Positions 54,476 to 61,207 of a stretch of 64,000 nt of DNA are shown in pieces. The translations under genes and the position numbers were made by a program. Location of the stretch: positions 558,001-622,000 of the forward strand of contig NZ_JBGKAC010000001.1 of NCBI RefSeq assembly GCF_041361465.1, written 5' to 3'. Origin of the DNA: Halobaculum sp. MBLA0143. GTDB lineage: Archaea; Halobacteriota; Halobacteria; Halobacteriales; Haloferacaceae. The notes beneath the pieces are model-generated. The model saw nothing but the letters and a program-made list of their open reading frames with translations, did no database searches and had not been told where the DNA came from. Within the stretch, counting starts at the first letter, position 1; every line of letters starts with the position of its first letter.

Positions 54476-54508
54476 TTGGTAACTGTCTGGTAACCATTTG
54501 GTAGCTTT
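54476..54508. promoter_or_regulatory. Three 11-bp iterons between divergent RM promoters
   Basis: Three direct repeats follow without gaps: TTGGTAACTGT (54476), CTGGTAACCAT (54487) and TTGGTAGCTTT (54498). The common core is YTGGTARC with a period of 11, one helical turn, so a protein would see all three on the same face. They abut the TATA-like box of the regulator operon and lie about 20 bases from the methyltransferase TATA box. The small regulator encoded next to them is the obvious candidate ligand. Confidence 0.65.
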
Positions 54509-54509
54509 T

Positions 54510-54518
54510 TCTTTACTC
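54510..54518 (+). promoter_or_regulatory. TATA-like box for the regulator-nuclease operon
   Basis: TCTTTACTC is 27-35 bases before GTG 54545 and directly follows the third iteron. Confidence 0.45.
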
Positions 54519-54544
54519 GGTGCTCGTAATGAGTAGACGGCAAG

Positions 54545-54847
54545 GTGACTGCGACAGTGAACGCCGGAGACGACGGCGAGGCGGAGCTACTCGAACTCGT
54601 CGCGTACGTCAGTAGCTCGAAGTACCGTCGTCTGGTGACCGAGTGTCTCGATGCTCGTCCGAGACAGCCGAGTCGAATCGCAGACGAGAACGACCTGGCG
54701 AGACCACACGTTAGCCGCGCTCTCGCCGAACTGCGCGAGAGGCAGTTAGTCCGCTCGCACTCGTCGGACTCCAGAGCCAAGCTCTACACTCTGACAGATT
54801 TAGGCGACGAAGTCGCAACACGACTCGAGGGGCGTTCGGATGACTGA
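54545..54847 (+). CDS. Winged-helix transcriptional regulator of the RM locus
   Basis: This 100-residue protein has one winged-helix domain: ELLELVAYVSSSKYRRLVTECLDARPRQPSRIADENDLARPHVSRALAELRERQLVR is helix-turn-helix with the recognition helix ARPHVSRALAELRER, followed by the wing SDSRAKLYTLTDLGDEVATRL. It belongs broadly to MarR/ArsR-type DNA-binding proteins, not to the HTH-XRE type of classical restriction controllers. The reading frame overlaps the nuclease gene by eight bases. By position it should control both divergent promoters through the iterons upstream. GTG start. Confidence 0.75.
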   Translation: MTATVNAGDDGEAELLELVAYVSSSKYRRLVTECLDARPRQPSRIADENDLARPHVSRALAELRERQLVRSHSSDSRAKLYTLTDLGDEVATRLEGRSDD

Positions 54848-55946
54848 CCCGGAACTCCCGACGGAGGCCCGCGAATTTCTCTCCGACCACTTCCCCGAAC
54901 GGGTGCCGGTGTTCGACGGGACGCCAGCAGAGCGTGACACAGTCCAGTCGATGGTGGCGACTGTCGCCGACTCACTCCACGACAACGTCGGGGAACTAGG
55001 AGTCGCACTCGACTTTCTGATCGTCGCGGAAGAACTATCACAGGTGGACGGCTGGCGGTCAGGGTTCGACCCGGATATCACGACAGACGACATCTTCGAC
55101 CGATACGATACGAAGGACACGAAGACGCTGACGGTCCTCTATGATGGCAATCAGTACGGGATTCGCTCTGTTCAGAACGAGATCCGTGACCTGTTCATCT
55201 ACGATCTCCGACGGACGAACTTCCCGAGTTCGCCAGGACACCACACTGGAAACTGGCGTGACTACAGTGATCTCCTGGAACAGGCGTTCAGACTCTCTCG
55301 GTCCGGCCGATTCGAAGCTACGGTGCGGCTGTTCGAAGTTGGACTGGAGAAGCTGCAAGAGAAGCGTCTAGAGTCGAGAGAACCGGCGTTTCCGACACCG
55401 TTCTCTGCCGTCGTCCGCGAGTACGAGCGGAGTCATCCGGACGAGAACGGCGGACTGGCGTTTCAGGCGATTGCGTACGGCTACAGTAAAGCCGAGTGGT
55501 CTCACCTCTCGTTCCGTGCCAGTAAAGTCCGCACTGGCTCGTCGAGACAGAACCGATACGGAGACATCGACGGATTCCTCGGCCCGGATCTGATGATTTC
55601 GGTCGAGGTAAAGGACCTTCTGATCGACGAGTCGAACGTCGACGGGGAGCTTGGAACGACAATACAACTCGCGGAAGACACGACGACAGTTCCGATTGCG
55701 ATGTGTCGAGAACTGTCTGACGGAGCGAGAAATCACCTCCGGTCGCGTGGTGTGGAACCACTCGACGACGGCGACCTCCTCTCTGAACTACGCCGGTGGG
55801 ACTACCACAAGCAGAATCGAGCTGTTCAGGCGACACTTCACTATCTCGCCAACGTGGAGGAGAATCCCGATGCCGTCCAGCGGTTCCTCCAGTTCATCGA
55901 AGAAGTCGACGAGGACAACCGCGCACTGGATCACCTCATCGACTGA
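54840..55946 (+). CDS. Putative type II restriction endonuclease, PD-(D/E)XK
   Basis: This 368-residue protein is not named, but residues 238-259 read QNRYGDIDGFLGPDLMISVEVK: Asp242, Asp244, Pro-Asp 249-250, Glu256 and Lys258 form a credible PD-(D/E)XK catalytic site (D ... E-x-K). Just before it is SHLSFRASKVRTGSSRQN, likely part of the same fold. The rest is helical with no other domain. It is co-translated with the winged-helix regulator and divergent from the C5 methyltransferase, and A/T content at third positions is higher than in flanking genes, all typical of an imported restriction-modification system. The target sequence is unknown. Confidence 0.7.
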   Translation: MTDPELPTEAREFLSDHFPERVPVFDGTPAERDTVQSMVATVADSLHDNVGELGVALDFLIVAEELSQVDGWRSGFDPDITTDDIFDRYDTKDTKTLTVLYDGNQYGIRSVQNEIRDLFIYDLRRTNFPSSPGHHTGNWRDYSDLLEQAFRLSRSGRFEATVRLFEVGLEKLQEKRLESREPAFPTPFSAVVREYERSHPDENGGLAFQAIAYGYSKAEWSHLSFRASKVRTGSSRQNRYGDIDGFLGPDLMISVEVKDLLIDESNVDGELGTTIQLAEDTTTVPIAMCRELSDGARNHLRSRGVEPLDDGDLLSELRRWDYHKQNRAVQATLHYLANVEENPDAVQRFLQFIEEVDEDNRALDHLID

Positions 55947-56014
55947 CGAGCGAACACCGACTCTATCCGCCCGCCTCCGACACGCCTACGGCCGTCGAAC
56001 CCCCACTCGGGAGC

Positions 56015-56500
56015 ATGGGCTACGCCTGTCCGGTGTGTGACACCCCTCAGCGGGACGCCGAACACCTCGCCAACCACCTCGCCTTCACCGCGATGCTGCG
56101 CGGCGGGGATCACGAGGCGTGGCTGGACGACCAGGTGCCGGAGTGGGAGGAGCTAGAGCCGTCGTCGCTGGCGGACCGCGCCGCCGACCACGCCGAGTCG
56201 GCGACGTACGACGAGGTGTTCGAGGACACGACCGAAGGCGACGACCACGGTCACGGACCGGACCACGGTCAGGGCGGGGACCACGCACACGGTCGGGACA
56301 CGGTGCGACAGACGCCCGCGGGCCGGGGGTACGACGCCACGGCGGACGCGGAGGAGACGGAGAACGTGCTCGCGGAGGCACGGCGACTCACGGCAGCGAT
56401 GTACGACGACGGCGACGACACGACGGGGGACAGCGACGCGGAGACGACCGACGGGGACGACGACGTGGACACGGCGGACGGCGACGACTCGACGGCGTGA
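56015..56500 (+). CDS. DUF5810 zinc-finger protein
   Basis: This 161-residue protein starts MGYACPVCDTPQRDAEHLANHLAFTAML, in which CPVC and the HLANHLA histidines form a C2H2-like zinc site; this is the signature of the haloarchaeal DUF5810 family. The rest is low complexity: a His/Gly/Asp-rich segment (DDHGHGPDHGQGGDHAHG) that could bind metal, and an Asp-rich tail. Function is unknown. The frame upstream of ATG 56015 is antisense-like and was dropped. Confidence 0.78.
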   Translation: MGYACPVCDTPQRDAEHLANHLAFTAMLRGGDHEAWLDDQVPEWEELEPSSLADRAADHAESATYDEVFEDTTEGDDHGHGPDHGQGGDHAHGRDTVRQTPAGRGYDATADAEETENVLAEARRLTAAMYDDGDDTTGDSDAETTDGDDDVDTADGDDSTA

Positions 56501-56682
56501 TACCGTCGGTGGACCGTTTGTCTCAGCCTGATTCTGGAGAAATGTGTTCGACGGGACCACAGTTTTCGGAGGTACGACAGGTATATCCGACCGGGCCGGG
56601 TTACACCGCTCGGTGACACGATCAGCCGCACCACGACGGCAGTTCACCAGATCACCATCACACCCCCGAGGAGGGGATCACA

Positions 56683-58443
56683 ATGGAAGACACATCGAAG
56701 TACCTCATTCACGCACGCATCACCGCGGACGGCGTCGTCGAGCGGTCGGACGTCGTCGGCGCGGTGTTCGGACAGACGGAGGGACTGTTGGGCGACGAAC
56801 TGGACCTCCGGGGCCTCCAGGAGTCCTCGAAGATCGGGCGTATCGACGTCGAGATCGACAGCGAACACGGACAGTCGTTCGGCGAACTGACGATCACCTC
56901 CAGTCTCGACAAAGTCGAGACGGCGATTCTGGCGGCCTCGTTGGAGTCGATCACGCGGGTGGGCCCGTGTGAGGCGCGCGTCGAGGTCGCGGAGATCGAG
57001 GACATGCGCGCCGCCAAGCGTCGGGAGGTAGTCGAACGCGCGAAAGAGCTGTTGGCGGAGTCGTTCGACGACGGCGTGATGGACTCGACGGAGATCCTCG
57101 CGGAGGTTCGTGACGCCCAGCGGGTCGAACGGATCGACGACTACGCCGGCTACCCCGCCGGCCCGCGAGTGACCGACTCCGACGCGGTGATCGTCGTCGA
57201 GGGACGCGCGGACGTGACGACACTGCTGGACTACGGTATCAAGAACGCCGTCGCCGTCGAAGGGACGAACGTCCCGAGCGAGGTGGCCGACCTCACCCAG
57301 GACCGTACCGTGACGGCGTTTCTCGACGGCGACCGCGGCGGCGACCTGATCCTGCGCGAGCTCGCGCAGGTGGGCGACGTGGACTACGTCGCGTACGCCC
57401 CGGAGGGGACGTCCGTCGAGGACCTCTCTCGCGAGGCCGTGATGAACGCGCTCCGGGACAAGGTGCCGTTCGAGACGCTGCCGGCGGCCGACCAGGAGGA
57501 GGCGACACGGCCGAGCAGCCGGGCGTCGACGAACGGCGCCAGCGAGTCGGAGCCGTCGGTGGCCGCGGACGACGAAGACAACGATCGGACGACCGGGAGC
57601 GTCCGCACGAGCGGCACGGACAGTCGCGAGGCGATCGGCGGCGTCGGGACGACGAGCGACGGCACCGTCTCCGTCGACCCGGAGGCAGTCGCCGACGAGA
57701 TTGCCAACGACGGGCCGACGACCGACGGTGACGACACGACCGACGGTGACGATACGACCGACGCCGACGGCGACGGAGTAGACCAGAGAGTCGACGGTGA
57801 GGAGACGGACGGATCGGTCGACGGCGAGGCGGAGAGCGAGACAGGCGAGTCGGTCGACGGCGAGGCGGAGAGCGAGACAGACAGATCGGTCGACGGCGAC
57901 GTGGAAAACGAGACGGACGGATCGGTCGACGGCGACGAGAGAGCCGACAGCGACGAGACGGACGGATCGGTCGACGGCGACGAGAGAGCCGACAGCGACG
58001 AGACGGACGGGTCGACCGACGGCGAGGAGGAGGCAGAGACAGACGAGAGAGCCGACAGCGACGAGACGGACGAGTCGGTCGACGACGAGGAGGAGCGTGA
58101 GACAGACGAGACGGTCGACGGCGACGAGTCGAGCGCCGGCACCCCGGCGACCCTGCGCGGGCACGTCGAGGCGGTGATCGACGCCGGGACGAACACGGCC
58201 CGACTGCTGGACCGCGAGATGGAAGTCGTCGCGGACGTGCCGGTCGGCGCGGCGTTCGACACGCTCGCAGACGAGGAGACGACGGGGTTCGCGCTCGTCG
58301 TCGACGGCCAGGTGGACCAGCGACTGTTAGACGTGGCCGCCCAACGGGGGGTCGAACAGATCGTCGCGCAGTCCAGCGGGGAGTTCGTCAAACGGCCGGC
58401 GTCCGTCCGGGTCGTCACCGCAGACCGGCTCGCGTCCGCGTGA
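56683..58443 (+). CDS. dnaG: Archaeal DnaG primase-like protein
   Basis: This 586-residue protein has the archaeal DnaG layout: an N-terminal domain (KYLIHARITADGVVERSDVVGAVFGQTEGLL), the Toprim domain with VIVVEGRADVTTLL (169-182) and LDGDRGGDLILREL (214-227), and a conserved C-terminal domain LRGHVEAVIDAGTNTARLLD after residue 490. Archaeal DnaG acts both as a primase and in the exosome. Between about 344 and 485 lies an acidic, repeat-built linker (GSVDGE, ADSDETDG and variants). This makes the protein roughly 100 residues longer than usual. A TATA-like GGTATATCC lies near 56580-56588. Confidence 0.95.
   Translation: MEDTSKYLIHARITADGVVERSDVVGAVFGQTEGLLGDELDLRGLQESSKIGRIDVEIDSEHGQSFGELTITSSLDKVETAILAASLESITRVGPCEARVEVAEIEDMRAAKRREVVERAKELLAESFDDGVMDSTEILAEVRDAQRVERIDDYAGYPAGPRVTDSDAVIVVEGRADVTTLLDYGIKNAVAVEGTNVPSEVADLTQDRTVTAFLDGDRGGDLILRELAQVGDVDYVAYAPEGTSVEDLSREAVMNALRDKVPFETLPAADQEEATRPSSRASTNGASESEPSVAADDEDNDRTTGSVRTSGTDSREAIGGVGTTSDGTVSVDPEAVADEIANDGPTTDGDDTTDGDDTTDADGDGVDQRVDGEETDGSVDGEAESETGESVDGEAESETDRSVDGDVENETDGSVDGDERADSDETDGSVDGDERADSDETDGSTDGEEEAETDERADSDETDESVDDEEERETDETVDGDESSAGTPATLRGHVEAVIDAGTNTARLLDREMEVVADVPVGAAFDTLADEETTGFALVVDGQVDQRLLDVAAQRGVEQIVAQSSGEFVKRPASVRVVTADRLASA
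57712..58137 (+). repeat. Acidic coding repeat region inside dnaG
   Basis: About 142 codons of Asp, Glu, Ser, Thr and Gly in imperfect repeats. The clearest is a 45-bp unit (SVDGDERADSDETDG) present twice in tandem at 57922-58011, with related shorter SVDGEAESET units before it. All periods are multiples of three, so the frame is kept. Confidence 0.85.
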
Positions 58444-58495
58444 GCGATCTGCGGGAGTGGCAACGGTTTTGCGGGCACGGTTCCCATCGACGGAC

Positions 58496-58915
58496 ATGTT
58501 GTACGACGCGTTGCCGGAGGCAGACGAGCCGACGCCCGCGGACCTGGAGGCGGCGTACGCAGCCGAGCTCGGGGCCGTGGTCGACGAACACGGCCGGGAG
58601 ACGGTCGCGGACGCCAGCGGCGTCCCCGCGGAGACGCTCGCGGCGTTCCAGTCGGGGGAGGTGGCCGACGCGACCGTCTCGGACGCCGCGGCGGTGCTCG
58701 CCGTCGACGGACCCGACGCGGACGTGGTCGTCGCCGAGGTGCGCGACGACCTCATGATGGGGCTGTCGACCGCGATCCTGGACGTAGACACGGTGGCCGT
58801 CGAGATCGACAGCGAGCTGGACGGCCGCGAGGTGCGCCAGGCGCTGGAGGGGCAGATCAGACTGCGGCTGGACGAACTGGCGGCGATCCAGTCGTTGATC
58901 CGATCGCGGGAGTAG
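58496..58915 (+). CDS. DUF5791 family protein
   Basis: This 139-residue acidic protein reads MLYDALPEADEPTPADLEAAYAAELGAVVDEHGRETVADASG and continues SGEVADATVSDAAAVLAV, then LDGREVRQALEGQIRLRLDELAAIQSLI. It fits the haloarchaeal DUF5791 family as I recall it; the central part resembles a small helix-turn-helix (AETLAAFQSGEVADATVSDAAAVL). Function is unknown. It is two bases upstream of the epimerase gene and likely co-transcribed with it. Confidence 0.72.
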   Translation: MLYDALPEADEPTPADLEAAYAAELGAVVDEHGRETVADASGVPAETLAAFQSGEVADATVSDAAAVLAVDGPDADVVVAEVRDDLMMGLSTAILDVDTVAVEIDSELDGREVRQALEGQIRLRLDELAAIQSLIRSRE

Positions 58916-58917
58916 CC

Positions 58918-59853
58918 GTGCGGGTGACTGTCGTCGGCGCGGGCTACGTCGGGCTGGCGCTGTGTCGCCGGCTGGACGGCCTGGGCCACGAGGTGACTGG
59001 GGTGCGGCGGTCGCCGGCGCCGGTCCGTGAGGCCGGTGTCTCCGCCGTCGCCGCGGACGTGACGGACCCGGAGACGTTGGAGGCGCTGCCGGACGCGGAC
59101 GCGGTCGTGTTCGCCGCCAGCAGCGGCGGCCGCGGCGCCGACGCCGCCCGGCGCGTGTTCGTCGACGGGCTACGGAACACGATCCGGACGTACGCCGACC
59201 GGTCGTCGCCGCCGGACAGGCTCGTCTACACCTCCAGCACCGGCGTGTACGGCGACCACGACGGCGACTGGGTGGACGAGGACACCTCGCTGGACCCACA
59301 GACGGAGAAGACGGAGGTGCTCGTGGAAGCCGAGCGGGTCGCCGTCGAGACGGCCGGCGAGGCGGGTATCGACGGCACGGTCGCCCGCTTCGCGGGGCTG
59401 TACGGTCCGGAGCGTTACCGCCTCTCCCGGTACCTGGAGGGGCCGGTGACGGAGGGGTACCTCAACTCCGTCCACCGCGACGACGCGGCCGGTGCGGTCG
59501 CGTTCCTCCTGACCGGCCGCTCGAACGAGGAGTCGGGCGGCGACCCGCGGGCGCGGCCGGCCGACCACGCCCGTGGCGAGGTCGTCGTGGTCGCGGACGA
59601 CGAACCGGTCGACAAGTGGTCGTTCGCCGACTGGCTCGCCGACGAGTGTGGCGTCGAACGCCCGGACAAGCGGACGAAAGCAGAGCGACTGGCTGCGGGT
59701 GACCTGTCGGCGGCCGCGCGCCGACGGATCCAGACGAGCAAGCGCGTCGACAACGCGAAGCTCCGCGGACTGGGGTACGACCCCGAGTACCCGACCGTCC
59801 ACGAGGGGTACCGAGCGGCCGTCGCCGACCACCGCGCGGCCGACGACGGGTGA
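58918..59853 (+). CDS. NAD(P)-dependent epimerase/dehydratase-like SDR
   Basis: This 311-residue protein begins with a Rossmann motif MRVTVVGAGYVGLALCRRLDGLG, then AVVFAASSGGRG, and a tyrosine-lysine region around VYTSSTGVYGDHDGDWVDED (YeeZ-like extended SDR). RFAGLYGPERYRL and NSVHRDDAAGAVAFLL complete the fold. The classical YxxxK is not obvious, as in some atypical extended SDRs. Substrate is unknown. GTG start two bases after the DUF5791 gene. Confidence 0.8.
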   Translation: MRVTVVGAGYVGLALCRRLDGLGHEVTGVRRSPAPVREAGVSAVAADVTDPETLEALPDADAVVFAASSGGRGADAARRVFVDGLRNTIRTYADRSSPPDRLVYTSSTGVYGDHDGDWVDEDTSLDPQTEKTEVLVEAERVAVETAGEAGIDGTVARFAGLYGPERYRLSRYLEGPVTEGYLNSVHRDDAAGAVAFLLTGRSNEESGGDPRARPADHARGEVVVVADDEPVDKWSFADWLADECGVERPDKRTKAERLAAGDLSAAARRRIQTSKRVDNAKLRGLGYDPEYPTVHEGYRAAVADHRAADDG

Positions 59854-59946
59854 CGACGAACGTCGAAACTCGGGGAGAATCCGTCGCAGTCGGGCGGTTG
59901 AACGGTCGCGTACTTTCTTGTGTCTCGGTCTACTGCGTCTGTGTGT

Positions 59947-61122
59947 ATGTTCCCGCCACAGATCGACCGACTGTCGCAGGCGACACGCGAGGCCCTGGGT
60001 GTCGGGCCAGACGTGCTGGCGGCGGCGGTCGTCGTCGGAGTGGTCCTCGTGGGGCTGGCGGTGGTCGTCGCCCGGCGACTGCGCCAGTCACCCGGCGAGC
60101 GACTCCGGGACGTGTTGCGGGAGTACGACGAGGTGTCGGTCCTGCTGCACCCGGACCCGGACGCGGACGCGATGGCCGCCGGCGTCGGCGTCGCGAAGCT
60201 GGCAGACTGGGTCGACACGGAGACGACGATCCAGTACTCCGGGCAGGTGCGGCGCCAGGAGAACCGCGCCTTCCGGACGGTGTTGGACGTCGAGCTGGAG
60301 TGTATCGACCACGTCACGGACATCTCTGCGGAGGCGGTCGTCCTCGTCGACCACAACGAACCCCGAGGGTTCGGCGGCGCCGACGGCGTCCTCCCGGCGG
60401 TCGTGGTGGACCACCACCCCGGGGACGGCTCCGCCGAGGAGTTCACCGACGTGCGGACGGACTACGGCGCCTCCGCCAGTCTCGTCGCGGAGTACTTCCG
60501 GGATCTGAACGCCACCCCGGTGCCGCCGGACCGTCACGACAGCGAGGTGGCGGACCCGGCGCTGCCGACCTGGATCGCCACGGGGCTGTTGTACGGGGTG
60601 TTGTCGGACACGGCCCGGCTCACTCGCGGGGCGTCGGACGCCGACTTCGCGGCCGCGGGCTACCTCTCTCCGGGCGTCGACGAGGACCTCCTGTCGCGTA
60701 TCGCCGACCCGGACGTGTCGACGGAGACGCTGGAGGTGAAGGCCCGAGCCATCGCCGGCCGGGAGATCCAGGGGTCGTACGCCGTCAGCGACGTCGGGTC
60801 GGTGTCGAACGCGGACGCTATCCCGCAGGCCGCAGACGAGCTCGTCGGACTGGAGGGGGTGTCGGCGGTGGTCGTCGTCGGCGACAAGGACGGCACGCTC
60901 CACCTCTCCGGACGGTCGCGCGACGACCGGGTTCACATGGGTCGAGCGTTGGACGCGGCCGTCGGTGACCTCCCGAACGCCTCTGCCGGCGGCCACGCCC
61001 GAATGGGCGGCGGGCGCGTTCCGCCGGCGGTCCAGGCGGACGGCACCCGCGAGGTGACCGCGCCCCGGGGCGAGCAGCTGGAGTCGCGGTTGTTCGACGC
61101 GATGGACGGGGAGCTCCAGTGA
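59947..61122 (+). CDS. Membrane-anchored DHH/DHHA1 phosphoesterase
   Basis: This 391-residue protein starts with a short segment and one membrane helix (VLAAAVVVGVVLVGLAVVVA, about 22-41), followed by a DHH domain with LLHPDPDADAMAAGVGVAKLADW, DHNEPRGFGGADGVLPAVVVDHHPG and GVLSDTARLTRGA, and a DHHA1 domain with VVVVGDKDGTLHLSGRSR and ASAGGHARMGGG. DHH-DHHA1 enzymes cleave oligonucleotides, pAp or cyclic dinucleotides such as c-di-AMP. The membrane anchor is like that of GdpP, although no PAS or GGDEF domain is present. Start ATG 59947 has a TATA-like TACTTTCTT about 35 bases upstream. Confidence 0.85.
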   Translation: MFPPQIDRLSQATREALGVGPDVLAAAVVVGVVLVGLAVVVARRLRQSPGERLRDVLREYDEVSVLLHPDPDADAMAAGVGVAKLADWVDTETTIQYSGQVRRQENRAFRTVLDVELECIDHVTDISAEAVVLVDHNEPRGFGGADGVLPAVVVDHHPGDGSAEEFTDVRTDYGASASLVAEYFRDLNATPVPPDRHDSEVADPALPTWIATGLLYGVLSDTARLTRGASDADFAAAGYLSPGVDEDLLSRIADPDVSTETLEVKARAIAGREIQGSYAVSDVGSVSNADAIPQAADELVGLEGVSAVVVVGDKDGTLHLSGRSRDDRVHMGRALDAAVGDLPNASAGGHARMGGGRVPPAVQADGTREVTAPRGEQLESRLFDAMDGELQ

Positions 61123-61172
61123 CCGGCGACGGGAGCGGTCGGTGAGTCCGGCGACGGGCGGCGACGAACGGG

Positions 61173-61182
61173 GCGTTTAATG
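61173..61182 (+). promoter_or_regulatory. TATA box for metG
   Basis: GCGTTTAATG is 26-35 bases before GTG 61208, in a GC-rich setting. Confidence 0.5.
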
Positions 61183-61207
61183 AGTCCCCGACTCCAGAGA
61201 CACGGAC

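Noticed and set aside
56683-58443. Frameshift or gene fusion in dnaG because of its unusual length
   Set aside because: The frame stays open with acidic haloarchaeal composition, and both conserved ends are in the same frame. The extra length is explained by in-frame repeats.
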